Assembly: GCA_947088345.1 (NCBI GenBank)
Contig: CAMUGE010000006.1
Span: forward strand, 28,702-92,701
Origin: an uncultured Roseburia sp.
GTDB lineage: Bacteria; Bacillota; Clostridia; Lachnospirales; Lachnospiraceae
Length of the DNA stretch: 64,000 bases
Reading direction: 5' to 3'
Under the pieces are notes generated by a model that saw only the letters and a list, made by a program, of their open reading frames with translations, ran no database searches and was not told the origin of the DNA. Position 1 is the first letter of the stretch, and the number at the start of each line of letters is the position of its first letter. Positions 54,391 to 63,970 of this stretch are shown in pieces. A program made the position numbers and the translations under genes.

Positions 54391-55383
54391 TTGAAGAAGT
54401 TTTTGAAATGCAGGGTGACAATTTGTCTGCTGGCTTGCTGGATCTTTTTTTCGGCAGTCGGCTTTTGGCAAAAGGATACTATTTACAGGAAATATGCGCA
54501 GAATATGGGAAATATGCCATATTTTGTACTGGTGCTGCAGGGCATACATGACAATGTTTATCCGTGGAGCACCTCAAATGGCGCTGCCATGGATGTACAT
54601 GCGGCCCAAAGAGATGCTCATGATGAAAGTCAGATGCGCCCGGAGCCGGTTCAAAAGAAGCAGGCGGATGATTCATCCAAAAGCGAGGAGCCAAAAGGGG
54701 CAGGGGAGAAGCCGAAAGCAATAGAGGAGGAGCGTCAACAGCAGGAAGATACAGTTACAAAAGGGGAGCCGGAGCCCAAAAAGAAAGAATTTGTGCAGGT
54801 CGGGGACGAATATTTTGATGATGCGGTGTTTATCGGAGACTCAAGGACGGTCGGGCTCGGCTATTACGGAGGGCTTGAACAGGCTGACTTTTATGCGACA
54901 AAAGGTATGAATATCTATGATCTCTGGCAGAGTGAATTTTGCGAGGTGGAAGGAAGTCAGGTAACGCTTGAGGAAGCGCTTGAGGCAAAGCAGTATAAAA
55001 AGGTCTATTTCCAGATCGGCATTAATGAGATGGGGACGGGTACAGTGGCATCTTTTATGGAAAGCTATCGGCAGACCGTTGAAAAACTAAAAGAGCTCCA
55101 GCCTGACGCCATACTTTTTATTCAGGGCATTATGCGTGTCACAAAGGATAAGTCGGACCGTGACGCAATTTACAATAATCCGGGAATTGATGAGCGAAAT
55201 GCCCAGATTGCAAAACTGGCCGACGGTGAGCGGGTTTTTTACATTGATGTCAATGAGGTTGTCTCGGATGAAAACGGGGCGCTGCGCGCAGATCTGACGT
55301 TTGACAATCTGCATTTGTATGCGACGAATTACGGGATTTGGGTCGACTATTTAAAGTCAAAAGGAATTACGGCGGATTCCTGA
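54391..55383 (+). CDS. Exported SGNH/GDSL hydrolase-like protein, MBOAT partner
   Basis: A 330-residue protein starting with TTG (GGAGGG five bases ahead). It has an N-terminal membrane anchor ([18 protein letters not shown]), a charged Lys/Glu/Gln-rich stalk (about 70-130) and an SGNH domain with [16 protein letters not shown] (Ser), GINEMG as block III and DNLHLY (Asp, His). It would sit outside the membrane and transfer or remove acetyl groups on a polysaccharide together with the MBOAT protein. The block III residue is Glu where Asp is usual, but the triad is present. Confidence 0.8.
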   Translation: MKKFLKCRVTICLLACWIFFSAVGFWQKDTIYRKYAQNMGNMPYFVLVLQGIHDNVYPWSTSNGAAMDVHAAQRDAHDESQMRPEPVQKKQADDSSKSEEPKGAGEKPKAIEEERQQQEDTVTKGEPEPKKKEFVQVGDEYFDDAVFIGDSRTVGLGYYGGLEQADFYATKGMNIYDLWQSEFCEVEGSQVTLEEALEAKQYKKVYFQIGINEMGTGTVASFMESYRQTVEKLKELQPDAILFIQGIMRVTKDKSDRDAIYNNPGIDERNAQIAKLADGERVFYIDVNEVVSDENGALRADLTFDNLHLYATNYGIWVDYLKSKGITADS

Positions 55384-55450
55384 ATTTATGGATATTTTTT
55401 CTCTTTTCCGGCAATACTTATCAAAAGAATCAGGAAAGGAGATTGAAAAT

Positions 55451-56776
55451 ATGTCATTGATGATACCAATTGTCGACGTACATGCCAGACAGATTCTGGA
55501 TTCAAGAGGAAATCCGACCGTTGAGGTTGAAGTGACGGCAGAGGCAACTACGACAGGGAAAAAGATTTCCGCCCGTGAGTCGGTGCCGTCCGGGGCAAGT
55601 ACCGGGCAATTTGAGGCGCTTGAGCTGAGGGACGGCGACGACCGCTATTTTGGACTTGGCGTACAGAAAGTAATAGACCATGTAAACGGAAAAATAAAAA
55701 ATGTTTTGCTTGGCAAAAACGTACTGCTGCAGGCGGATATTGACCGGTGCATGGTGGAGCTCGACGGCACCGACAATAAAGAAAGCCTTGGGGCAAACGC
55801 CGTATTGGGCGTATCGCTTGCATGCGCCAAAACTGCGGCAAAGGCGCTTGATATGCCGCTGTACCGTTATATCGGGGGCGTTAACGCGAAAGAGCTTCCT
55901 GTGCCGATGATGAATGTCATAAACGGAGGCGTCCACGCAAAAAACTCACTTGACTTTCAGGAGTTTATGATAATGCCGATCGGCGCCAAAACTTATTCCG
56001 AAGGGCTTCGGATGGGAGCGGAAGTTTATCATTTCCTGCGTCAGATTTTAAATGAAGACGGGCTTTCCACTGCGGTAGGCGATGAGGGCGGTTTTGCGCC
56101 GGATTTTGGGAGTGTCAGAGAGGTATTCCAGTATCTTGGGCGCGCGGTTGAAAAGGCCGGATATGAGGTCGGAAAAGACATTGTGTATGCAATGGATGCG
56201 GCCGCAAGCGAACTTTATGACCAGAAAAAAGGAGTTTATCTGTTTCCGGGAGAGACGAAGATGAAAGCCGCAAAAGAAGAGGGCAAGAGCAGTACCGTCT
56301 ACCGCAATACAGAAGAGATGATTGCGCTTTATGAGGATCTGACCAGAGAGTTTCCACTGATTTCGATTGAGGACGGGCTTTTTGAGGACGACTGGGAGGG
56401 ATGGCAGAAACTGACAAAGGCGCTGGGCAGCCGTATTCAGTTAGTCGGCGACGATCTTTTTGTGACGAATCCGAAGCGCTTAAAGTGCGGGATACAGATG
56501 AAAGCTGCAAATGCCATTTTGGTCAAAGTAAATCAGATCGGTTCCGTGACCGAGGCGCTTGATGCAATTGAAATTGCGAAATTGTCCAGCTATGGTACTG
56601 TGATTTCACATCGTTCCGGGGAGACGGAGGATTCGTTTATCGCAGATCTTGCGGTGGCTGTCAATGCGGGACAAATCAAAACGGGCGCGCCGTGCCGTGC
56701 GGAACGCACAAGCAAATATAACCAGCTTCTGCGCATTGAGGAAGAGCTTGGTCGGGAGGCAAAATATAAAAAATAA
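55451..56776 (+). CDS. eno: Enolase
   Basis: A 441-residue glycolytic enzyme converting 2-phosphoglycerate to phosphoenolpyruvate. Signatures: [14 protein letters not shown] at the N-terminus, [30 protein letters not shown], the metal-site stretches [14 protein letters not shown] and [11 protein letters not shown], and [18 protein letters not shown] near the end. AGGAAAGGAG precedes ATG 55451; the in-frame extension to 55388 overlaps nothing and is not family-like. It is slightly longer than many enolases (about 430) because of short insertions. Confidence 0.96.
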   Translation: MSLMIPIVDVHARQILDSRGNPTVEVEVTAEATTTGKKISARESVPSGASTGQFEALELRDGDDRYFGLGVQKVIDHVNGKIKNVLLGKNVLLQADIDRCMVELDGTDNKESLGANAVLGVSLACAKTAAKALDMPLYRYIGGVNAKELPVPMMNVINGGVHAKNSLDFQEFMIMPIGAKTYSEGLRMGAEVYHFLRQILNEDGLSTAVGDEGGFAPDFGSVREVFQYLGRAVEKAGYEVGKDIVYAMDAAASELYDQKKGVYLFPGETKMKAAKEEGKSSTVYRNTEEMIALYEDLTREFPLISIEDGLFEDDWEGWQKLTKALGSRIQLVGDDLFVTNPKRLKCGIQMKAANAILVKVNQIGSVTEALDAIEIAKLSSYGTVISHRSGETEDSFIADLAVAVNAGQIKTGAPCRAERTSKYNQLLRIEEELGREAKYKK

Positions 56777-56794
56777 TTTTTTGGAAAAAAGTAG

Positions 56795-56823
56795 TTGAAA
56801 AATCTCCTCCTGTGTGCTATACT
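56795..56823 (+). promoter_or_regulatory. Sigma-A promoter of secG
   Basis: TTGAAA at 56795-56800, 17 bases, TATACT at 56818-56823, just after the enolase stop. Confidence 0.7.
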
Positions 56824-56883
56824 AATCCAAGTTGTGATTCAATACAATGATATTCTGTAATAAGTACACAGGAGGTAAGTGTT

Positions 56884-57123
56884 TTGGAAGTTTTAAAGAT
56901 TATATTAACAATAATTTTTATATTGATAGGGTTAGCGCTCACAGTCATTATTTTGATGCAGGAAGGAAAGTCAGCAGGACTTGGTGCGATTTCCGGTGCC
57001 GCCGATACATATTGGGGCAAGAATAAAGGTCGTTCCATGGAGGGAATGCTGGTAAAGATCACAAGGATTTTAGTTGTTGGTTTTCTTCTCCTTGCGGTTG
57101 TATTGAATCTTGGTATATTTTAG
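56884..57123 (+). CDS. secG: Preprotein translocase subunit SecG
   Basis: A 79-residue two-helix membrane subunit of SecYEG that assists protein export. Helix 1 (IILTIIFILIGLALTVIILM), the conserved loop QEGKSAGLGAISGAADTYWG and helix 2 (ILVVGFLLLAVVLNLGIF) are all present. The start codon is TTG, eight bases after AGGAGG; no ATG fits. Family order secG-rnr-smpB-ssrA is kept. A terminator-like hairpin follows. Confidence 0.93.
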   Translation: MEVLKIILTIIFILIGLALTVIILMQEGKSAGLGAISGAADTYWGKNKGRSMEGMLVKITRILVVGFLLLAVVLNLGIF

Positions 57124-57129
57124 AAAAGT

Positions 57130-57155
57130 AAGGACTGTCAGCTGGCAGTCCTTTT
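57130..57155 (+). terminator. Terminator or attenuator after secG
   Basis: AAGGACTG (57130-57137) pairs with CAGTCCTT (57146-57153), followed by T. It separates secG from rnr, though read-through is plausible. Confidence 0.7.
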
Positions 57156-57308
57156 TCTGATTCTACAGGAAAAAATGTTTCCCGATTGCGCATGTTGCGG
57201 CAGAGCAGTCGGCTGCATGTATTGAGCGACAGGAAAGATTTGGGATTGCCGGTTTTTTCTTCAGAGAGATGTGAAATCAGCCGTTGTTACGGAGGAATGA
57301 GAGGGTGT

Positions 57309-59483
57309 ATGGACAGAGAGGTTTTTGAGGAGAGAAAAAAGACAATTTATTCGTTTCTATGCGATGAATTATATGTGCCAATGAAGTTAAAAGAGATCGC
57401 GGTTGTTCTCAATATACCAAAATCGCAGAGAGAGGAACTGTTTGATGTATTGGAAGCTTTAAGGCAGGACGGAAAAATTGAGGTTTCTTCGAAAGGAAAA
57501 TACCAAAAGGCGGAGGGAAACTTCATTACAGGCGTTTTTATCGGGAATGCAAAAGGCTTTGGTTTTGTTGAAGCAGAGGACGGGGAAGATGATATATTCA
57601 TTCCGCAGGCTCGTACAGGCGGGGCGTTTCACGGGGATACGGTACAGGTTGTGCTGGCGGCGGAGAAGTCGGAGCGGGGCAGGCGCAGAGAAGGGGCTGT
57701 TGCGCATATTTTAAGGCGGGGGATGACCAGGCTTGTCTGCACATACCAAAAAAGCAGCACATACGGCTTTGCCATTCCGGATAATTCTAAGTTTGGCAGT
57801 GATATTTTTATCCCGCAGGAGCGCTCCAAAGGGGCTGTTACCGGGCACAAAATTGTCGTTGAAATTACGGATTTTGGGAAAGACGAAAAGAAGCCGGAAG
57901 GGAAAGTCATTGAGATTTTGGGTCATATGAATGACCCGGGCACGGATATCCTGTCTGTGGTACGCGCTTATGAACTGCCGATGGAATTTTCCGAGAAGAT
58001 TCTTCGTCAGGCAGAGCGTGTGGCCAGAGAGGTCAGTACAGCGGATATGGCAGGGCGTATGGATTTGAGAGGGGATCTGACGGTTACGATTGACGGAGAG
58101 GATGCAAAGGATCTGGACGATGCGATTTCTCTGACAAAGGAGGGTGATTTTTACCGGCTTGGCGTTCATATTGCCGATGTGACAAATTATGTGCAGGAAC
58201 ACAGCGCGCTTGATGTGGAGGCAAGGAAGCGTGGTACTTCTGTCTATCTTGTGGATCGTGTGATCCCGATGCTGCCGCATACGCTTTCCAACGGAATCTG
58301 TTCTCTGAATGCCGGCGAAGACAGGCTTGCTTTAAGCTGTCTGATGACGATTGACGAAAAAGGCAGGGTTACGGACCATACGATTGCGGAAACTGTTGTA
58401 CGAGTCGATCGCCGTATGAGTTATGCGAATGTCAGAAAAATACTGGAGGATCAGGATGCGGCGCTTACGGAGGAATATCACGATTTTGTGTCCATGTTTG
58501 CGCTGATGAAAGAACTTGCGGAAATTTTGCGCAAAACGCGAATGAAACGAGGTTCCATTGATTTTGATTTTCCGGAGACAAAGATTATTTTAGATCCGGA
58601 TGGTAAGCCGGTTGAAATCAGACCGTATGAGAGAAACGTTGCGACAAAGATTATCGAGGACTTTATGCTGATCGCTAACGAGACTGTTGCACAGGACTAT
58701 TTCTGGCAGGAGCTGCCGTTTGTCTATCGTGTTCATGACAGGCCCGATACAGAAAAAATACGGAAGCTGGCGACATTTATCAATAATTTCGGGTATACGA
58801 TTAGGATCGGGCAGGAGGATGTGCACCCGAAAGAACTGCAGAAACTCTTGGCAAAAATAGACGGAACCGATGAAGAGGCGTTGATTGCAAGACTTACGCT
58901 GCGCTCTATGAAACAGGCAAAATATGCAACGCAAAGTATTGGTCATTTTGGTCTTGCGGCAAATTATTACTGCCATTTTACATCGCCGATACGCCGCTAT
59001 CCCGATCTGCAGATTCACCGTATTATCAAGGATAATCTGCGAGGAAGAATGAACGAGCAGCGTATGATCCATTATGAAAAACTGCTGCCGGAAGTTGCAA
59101 AGCATTCCAGCGAGACGGAGCGGCGGGCAGACGAGGCTGAGCGGGAGACAGAAAAGTTAAAGAAGGTCGAATATATGTCGGATCACCTTGGGGAAATTTT
59201 TGATGGAGTGATCTCCGGCGTCACGGAGTCGGGATTTTTTGTGGAACTTCCGAATACGATAGAAGGGCGGGTCCATGTCAACTCGCTGACTGACGATTAT
59301 TATTATTACGACGCAGAGAGATATGAACTGGTCGGAGAAGCGTCTGAAAAGCGCTATAAATTGGGTCAGAAAGTAACGGTTGTTGTAGAAAATGCAGATA
59401 AATTTATGCGCACCATTGATTTTTTGATTGCAGAGGAGGTCGAACAAATTGGCGAAGACGGAGAAGAAGCTGATTGCAAATAA
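57309..59483 (+). CDS. rnr: Ribonuclease R
   Basis: A 724-residue 3'-5' exoribonuclease that degrades structured RNA and, with SmpB-tmRNA, faulty mRNA. Domain order: N-terminal winged helix ([20 protein letters not shown]), cold shock domains ([20 protein letters not shown]), RNB catalytic core ([18 protein letters not shown] with its Asp cluster, about residue 260), and C-terminal S1 domain ([20 protein letters not shown]). Start 57309 is taken at [11 protein letters not shown]; 57297 (GGAGGA just before) is equally possible. It overlaps smpB by 35 bases. Confidence 0.93.
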   Translation: MDREVFEERKKTIYSFLCDELYVPMKLKEIAVVLNIPKSQREELFDVLEALRQDGKIEVSSKGKYQKAEGNFITGVFIGNAKGFGFVEAEDGEDDIFIPQARTGGAFHGDTVQVVLAAEKSERGRRREGAVAHILRRGMTRLVCTYQKSSTYGFAIPDNSKFGSDIFIPQERSKGAVTGHKIVVEITDFGKDEKKPEGKVIEILGHMNDPGTDILSVVRAYELPMEFSEKILRQAERVAREVSTADMAGRMDLRGDLTVTIDGEDAKDLDDAISLTKEGDFYRLGVHIADVTNYVQEHSALDVEARKRGTSVYLVDRVIPMLPHTLSNGICSLNAGEDRLALSCLMTIDEKGRVTDHTIAETVVRVDRRMSYANVRKILEDQDAALTEEYHDFVSMFALMKELAEILRKTRMKRGSIDFDFPETKIILDPDGKPVEIRPYERNVATKIIEDFMLIANETVAQDYFWQELPFVYRVHDRPDTEKIRKLATFINNFGYTIRIGQEDVHPKELQKLLAKIDGTDEEALIARLTLRSMKQAKYATQSIGHFGLAANYYCHFTSPIRRYPDLQIHRIIKDNLRGRMNEQRMIHYEKLLPEVAKHSSETERRADEAERETEKLKKVEYMSDHLGEIFDGVISGVTESGFFVELPNTIEGRVHVNSLTDDYYYYDAERYELVGEASEKRYKLGQKVTVVVENADKFMRTIDFLIAEEVEQIGEDGEEADCK

Positions 59484-59913
59484 TAAGAAAGCATACCATG
59501 ATTATTTTTTGGAGGAGCGCTATGAAGCGGGGGTTGCGCTGCATGGGACGGAAGTGAAATCCCTGCGCATGGGCAAATGCAGCATTAAGGAATCTTTTAT
59601 CCGCATTGATAACGGGGAGGTTTTTTTGTATGGTATGCATATCAGCCCATATGAAAAGGGAAATATTTTTAACAGGGACCCGCTTCGCCCCAAAAAGCTT
59701 TTGCTGCACAGATCCGAGATCAGAAAATTAACCGGGAAAATAGCCGAAAAAGGGTATACGATCGTTCCGGTTGAGGTATACTTAAAAGGGAGTCTGGTCA
59801 AAGTGGATATTTCGCTTGCAAGAGGGAAAAAGTTATATGATAAGCGGCAGGATATTGCAAAGAAAGATATGCGCAGGGAAGCAGAACGAGATTTTAAGGT
59901 AAGAAATTTGTAA
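59449..59913 (+). CDS. smpB: SsrA-binding protein SmpB
   Basis: A 154-residue protein that delivers tmRNA to stalled ribosomes. Characteristic stretches: [57 protein letters not shown] and the basic tail [20 protein letters not shown]. The start is TTG at 59449, nine bases after AGGAGG, inside the end of rnr, so translation is coupled. The frame also opens at 59428, but that part is not family-like. ssrA lies 90 bases downstream. Confidence 0.95.
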   Translation: MAKTEKKLIANNKKAYHDYFLEERYEAGVALHGTEVKSLRMGKCSIKESFIRIDNGEVFLYGMHISPYEKGNIFNRDPLRPKKLLLHRSEIRKLTGKIAEKGYTIVPVEVYLKGSLVKVDISLARGKKLYDKRQDIAKKDMRREAERDFKVRNL

Positions 59914-60003
59914 AAAATAATTAATGTTTTTTGATCAGTTATCCGATATATAATAAACAGGGTAAAATAAGTGTTATATTCATTCTTTTTCAATTTATGA
60001 TAA

Positions 60004-60357
60004 GGGCCTGTAAAGGTTTCGACAGGGATCATAAAGCTGGAGAAGCGAGCCGCACGGGATGCGTTAAATTCCGCAATTAAAATTAAACGCTGAAGACAAT
60101 TTAGCATTTGCTGCCTAATTAAGGCAGCTGTCTGACCCATTGAACCTGCGCGCTGGAATCAGGCATCGACTTTGCAGGAAACGATGTATGTGATTTCGCT
60201 TGCGAAATCCGCTTCAAGCATACAGGCGTAACAGAAGCTACTAAAACCGGAACTGTGCTTATGCAGGTTTGGCGGAGGGAATGAAAAATCATAAGATACG
60301 CTCGTAGAAGGACAGGGGCGTGGTTTTTGGACACGGGTTCGATTCCCGTCAGGTCCA
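60004..60357 (+). ncRNA. ssrA: Transfer-messenger RNA
   Basis: The 5' end GGGCCTG pairs with the 3' CAGGTCC to form the acceptor stem; the TTCGATTC T-arm and the 5' TAAAGGTTTCGACAGGG segment are typical. The tag reading frame gives A-E-D-N-L-A-F-A-A then TAA (60089-60118), ending in the protease-recognised LAFAA-type sequence. CCA is not encoded after the discriminator A. Together with SmpB it rescues stalled ribosomes. It is also a favoured integration site, and an integrase remnant begins about 80 bases downstream. Confidence 0.95.
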
Positions 60358-60370
60358 TTCACACGAAATA

Positions 60371-60419
60371 GCCGGAAATGTTGGTTTATTTGATGAAATC
60401 AATGTTTCCGGCGTTTTTT
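60371..60419 (+). terminator. Terminator of ssrA
   Basis: GCCGGAAA (60371-60378) pairs with TTTCCGGC (60405-60412), followed by G and six T. Confidence 0.85.
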
Positions 60420-60439
60420 CTATTCCATATATCAGTTGA

Positions 60440-61090
60440 ATTTATGCTTGATTCATACAGCTGATAATATTTTTTGTCACAATATTTGTCATGAAACTTA
60501 CGAAAAAAGAATGCTTTGCAATTGTCTGGAAGCATCTCTTTTTGCGTTCTCTTCCTTTTCGAGCATAGAGTGTCGATATACTGTTATATTATATGATCTG
60601 TCTCCCATCCGCCCATCTTGAGTATATCCGTCCCCGTAACATTCAGGGTGCTCATTTTTGATGCAAAGTAATGGCACAACTTATGAATCGAAAACGGGGG
60701 GATTGACAATTTTTTTGTATATTCAGTAGATATTCCGTGATTTTCCCGGGATGGCCTTTATATACATACCCCTGTTCCCTTATTTTGTCTGCAATTTCTG
60801 CAGGGATTATAAGTTCCCTTGTTCCAGCTGTGGTTTTTGTTGTTTTTATGACCCATTCCCTTTTCTCATCTTGTACCATCGCTTTGTTTATATGGACGAT
60901 GTCTTCGTCTATGTCATCCAGTGTCAGGGCGCATATTTCAGATCTCCTCATACCATAGCAGGTAAGAATGATAGGGATTTCGTATGGCGTGTCATTGGAA
61001 TATGCCAGTATCTTTTTTATGTCTGCGTCGGAGGGAATATAAGGCTATTTTTTTATCTTTTGTGGAAAGGTGGTTGTGAGTTTCAGGTTC
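60440..61090 (-). pseudogene. Tyrosine recombinase (phage-type integrase), multiply frameshifted
   Basis: Pieces of one integrase can be read in successive minus-strand frames: YIPSDADIKKILAYSNDTPY then ILTCYGMRRSEICALTLDDI with the first catalytic Arg; after a shift near 60710, FSIHKLCHYFASK (box II, where the second Arg is Cys) and TDILKMGGWETDHI; after another near 60585, VYRHSMLEKEENAKRD with the Tyr region. A further shift lies near 61035. It cannot make an active enzyme. Its place directly after ssrA, with its C-terminus nearest the tmRNA end, fits an element once integrated there. Confidence 0.75.
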
Positions 61091-61159
61091 GGACGAAACA
61101 TGCCAAGAACGGTAGAAATAAAGCATGGTGGTTGCACACAGTTTTGGGGCTGTGCCCTT

Positions 61160-61246
61160 TGGACATTTGAAGTGGAAAACACGCCCATGAACAAGGCTGG
61201 TAACCGCTACCTGCACTATTACATTATGGAAGCCACAGGAAATTAG
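61160..61246 (+). mobile_element. IS110-family transposase scrap
   Basis: A plus-strand frame ending in TAG at 61244 reads FEVENTPMNKAGNRYLHYYI and then MEATGN, which resembles the C-terminal domain of IS110/IS116/IS902 transposases (NTPMxKxGNRYLRYYLxEA). Only about 30 codons are recognisable; sequence before 61160 may be the same gene in another frame. No ends could be placed. Confidence 0.55.
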
Positions 61247-61303
61247 AGGGCTTGATAGACATGTGCTGGCAGGATTTTTTGATTGAATATCCGAAAGTTT
61301 TAA

Positions 61304-61332
61304 TTGCGTATGGATTTGATTGATACTATAAT
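61304..61332 (+). promoter_or_regulatory. Sigma-A promoter of the STAND operon
   Basis: TTGCGT at 61304-61309, exactly 17 bases, perfect TATAAT at 61327-61332, about 35 bases before the first start codon, which has GGGGAGG. Confidence 0.75.
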
Positions 61333-61367
61333 AGTAATAGATAAAAAGTGACAGGGGAGGACAGGAA

Positions 61368-61559
61368 ATGGATTTGTTTAATATTATCTGTGGGGTATGT
61401 TCAATAGCGGGGTTGCTGGTATCTATTTTTACGGCAGGCAAGGTGATTAAAATATCTCAGACAATCAATTGTGACAATAAAGACGACCGTTCTAAAATAA
61501 TAACTAAAATAAGTAAATCTAAAATTGGACATTCAGTTATAGAGGAGATTAATAAATGA
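61368..61559 (+). CDS. Small membrane protein encoded with a STAND NTPase
   Basis: A 63-residue protein: hydrophobic helix at about 4-26 (FNIICGVCSIAGLLVSIFTA), then a polar, basic tail (KISQTINCDNKDDRSKIITK, SKIGHSVIEEINK). GGGGAGGACAGGAA gives a good ribosome site. Its stop overlaps the start of the large STAND gene (ATGA), so production is coupled. I do not recognise a family. By analogy with other STAND systems it could be a membrane-acting effector or an anchor or inhibitor; this is inference only. Confidence 0.65.
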   Translation: MDLFNIICGVCSIAGLLVSIFTAGKVIKISQTINCDNKDDRSKIITKISKSKIGHSVIEEINK

Positions 61560-63553
61560 GTGAAAAAAAATCAACGAAAGTGTATCGATCACAGGTTGGA
61601 GGTTCAATTGTTGGTCATGATATGAATATTACAAACATCATAATGTTTCGGAATTCAGAGCGTGAGTTTTTTGTTACCCATAAAGCCAATATTAATCCTA
61701 CATCCTACTTTACAGGGAGGGAAGTGGAACTGTCGGAGTTACGTCAAAGAGTAGAAGAGGGGTGTAAATCAGTTTTAGTGAGCGGTATGGGAGGGATTGG
61801 AAAGACACATATCTGTAGAAAACTGCTTGAAAATTATTTGAAACAACATTCTCAAAATGAGAATATACCGTTTCAGCATATTGGATATATTGAGTATGAA
61901 GGTGACATGAACCGTAGTTTGCTGAAATGTTTAAAGTATAAGGAACAGGAACAACAGAAGGATAATCAGGAAGCGGCATGGAGAGAACTAGAATATCTGG
62001 CGTCGGATGGGAAACTATTGCTAATTGTTGATAACGTGGACAAGCCTATAAGATCTGATCCAGGTTTGCATAAATTAAAGGAGATTCCGGGGACGATAGT
62101 GCTAACATCAAGGCGGACATCTTTCGGCAAAGAATTTGAACTGTACAGAATTGGATTTCTTGATATAGAGCAGTGTAAAGAAATTTATGAACGCATTCGG
62201 TATGGTAGAAGTACAGAAAAAGTTCTGGAGGAAGAAATATTAGATCTGGAATATATAATAGACACACTGGCAGCAAGGCATACCATCACCATTGAGTTTC
62301 TTGCGGATCTTGCCGCGACAAAGTGTTGGAATCTGAAGAGGTTGCGGGAGGAATTGCAAGACAAGGGTTTCTGTCTGGAGTATAAGGACGATGAGGAAAA
62401 GCTGGTGAACATCCAAAAATCGTATGAAATTCTATATGATATGTCTGTGCTGACAGAAGCAGAGCAGAACATTCTGGAGGCGTTTTCTGTATTTCCATAT
62501 ATTCCATTGCCCGCTGAAACCTGTAATCAATGGCTGCTTGCGGATGCATGGTTAAGTGAAGATTATGATATTTTGATGGGGTTATATCGGAAAGGTTGGC
62601 TACAGTTTGACGTGGATCAGGAGGGTTATGCTTTACATCCTGTATTTGCACAATTCATTTATGAGAAATGTAAGCCGGAAATACATAAGCATCGTGGCTT
62701 AGTAGCGGAATGTCGAAAGAGCCTAAAAGTATCAGAAAACGGTTTTTCTTTAGAGAGTCAGAATTATATTCCGTTTGCAGAGAATATAATTGATAAAATG
62801 TATATAAAAGATGTTACAGAAAAGATTGGATTTTTAACTTCTCTTGCTTATTTGATGCAATATATAGGTGAATATAGGAAAGCAGGCAATTATTATAAGC
62901 AACTTATAGAGATTCATGAGAGAACATCAAAAGCATCCAGAACGGATATTGCGATTGATTATCAGAATCTTGCATATATATTTTTGATGCAAAAAGAATA
63001 TAAGGAGGCAGAAAAATTGTGCAATAAGAGCATCAACCTATTGAATGATAAAAACAGATTTAACGCCGCTTCTTTGATAATTGCGACAAATTATAATAAT
63101 TTAGCATTCATATATCAAGCACAAAAGAGATATAGTGAAGCAGAGGATATGTATAAAGAAAGTATAAAAATACAAAAAAAAGTATTGGGGGAGAAAAATG
63201 GTGATATTGTGCAAAGTTATAATAATCTTGCATATTTGTATGAGTGTCAGAAACAATACGGAGAAGCAGAAAAACTTTATAAGAAGAGTCTACAGATTAA
63301 TAAAGAAGTATCGGAAAAAGAAAATCTTAATACCGCAGTCATTTACAATAATCTGGCGAAATTGTATGAAGAGCAGGGAAAGCACAAATATGCGTTTGTT
63401 TATTTTTTCGTAGCTTATAAGATTTTGTTCTTGAAATTTGGAACAAGTAATCCACGAACACAAATATCATATAAAAATATGAAATTTGTGTATAAAATAT
63501 TGAATCCAGAAGGCAATTTTGAGCAGTGGCTGGAAAAAAAGATGAAAGAATAG
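61556..63553 (+). CDS. STAND (NB-ARC-like) NTPase with C-terminal TPR repeats
   Basis: A 665-residue protein. Residues 1-45 hold a short N-terminal segment with GGSIVGHDMNITNI and no enzymatic effector domain. The NTPase has Walker A GMGGIGKT (77-84), Walker B LLLIVDNVD (154-162) and TIVLTSRR (180-187), with a winged-helix end marked ALHPVFAQFIYEK (359-371). Residues about 425-645 form four to five TPRs of about 42 residues (YNNLAFIYQAQKRYSEAEDM). STAND proteins sense phage or stress ligands through such repeats and oligomerise. AT-rich codon use differs from the core genes, suggesting transfer. The trigger and effector are unknown. Confidence 0.85.
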   Translation: MSEKKSTKVYRSQVGGSIVGHDMNITNIIMFRNSEREFFVTHKANINPTSYFTGREVELSELRQRVEEGCKSVLVSGMGGIGKTHICRKLLENYLKQHSQNENIPFQHIGYIEYEGDMNRSLLKCLKYKEQEQQKDNQEAAWRELEYLASDGKLLLIVDNVDKPIRSDPGLHKLKEIPGTIVLTSRRTSFGKEFELYRIGFLDIEQCKEIYERIRYGRSTEKVLEEEILDLEYIIDTLAARHTITIEFLADLAATKCWNLKRLREELQDKGFCLEYKDDEEKLVNIQKSYEILYDMSVLTEAEQNILEAFSVFPYIPLPAETCNQWLLADAWLSEDYDILMGLYRKGWLQFDVDQEGYALHPVFAQFIYEKCKPEIHKHRGLVAECRKSLKVSENGFSLESQNYIPFAENIIDKMYIKDVTEKIGFLTSLAYLMQYIGEYRKAGNYYKQLIEIHERTSKASRTDIAIDYQNLAYIFLMQKEYKEAEKLCNKSINLLNDKNRFNAASLIIATNYNNLAFIYQAQKRYSEAEDMYKESIKIQKKVLGEKNGDIVQSYNNLAYLYECQKQYGEAEKLYKKSLQINKEVSEKENLNTAVIYNNLAKLYEEQGKHKYAFVYFFVAYKILFLKFGTSNPRTQISYKNMKFVYKILNPEGNFEQWLEKKMKE

Positions 63554-63608
63554 TCGCATATTTGTTAGGGTGGAAGCAGGCAGAATAGACTATCATATAA
63601 GCAGAGTG

Positions 63609-63645
63609 AAAGGCATATGCAGGGGAGCACATGCCTTTTATTTTT
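63609..63645 (+). terminator. Terminator of the STAND operon
   Basis: AAAGGCAT (63609-63616) pairs with ATGCCTTT (63631-63638), followed by TATTTTT. Confidence 0.7.
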
Positions 63646-63762
63646 GGAATTATATAGTTATGCGATTTGGAATGGGGGATAGAGCATTTTTATGTTTTTG
63701 AACAGCTTCCCCCGGTCGGCGGGGGTGTTCATGGTAACAAGAATGTCTGTAAGGCGGTTTAT

Positions 63763-63970
63763 GGGAGACTGTAAAAATCTTGTGTCTACAAGCAAAAAAT
63801 TTTTCTTGATATGAATTAGATATGTAGAAAAATCTTATCGCATACGTATGATTTTATGTTGTCGAAGGGTTGTCAGGGAGTGTAAAATAAAGTGGCTCTT
63901 TGTCAAGTTAGTTGAATTAACATAATATCTTCAAGCGAAGCAAATGGTAGTGTAAAATAGTTTGTGTCTT
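63763..63970 (+). repeat. Three related GxxAG-TGTAAAAT motifs, possible IS-end remnants
   Basis: Similar motifs recur at 63763 (GGGAGACTGTAAAAATCTTG), 63876 (GGGAGTGTAAAATAAAGTGG) and 63946 (GGTAGTGTAAAATAGTTTGT), each followed by a TGTGTCT or GGCTCTT-like end. They recall terminal repeats of IS256-type elements, whose body would lie beyond the window. The 63646-64000 stretch otherwise holds a CCCCCG/CGGGGG hairpin at 63709-63725 and no supported gene. Confidence 0.35.

Noticed and set aside
54306-54551. Plus-strand 81-codon frame spanning the MBOAT-SGNH gap
   Set aside because: It overlaps both neighbouring genes in another frame and has no family match; the TTG-started SGNH gene explains the region.
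60751-61170. Plus-strand 139-codon frame after ssrA
   Set aside because: It is antisense to the readable integrase fragments, which match a known family far better.
60340-63645. Direct repeat of the tmRNA 3' end (attR) flanking the STAND operon
   Set aside because: I found no second copy of the TTCGATTCCCGTCAGGTCC end inside the window; any attR would be beyond it or lost.
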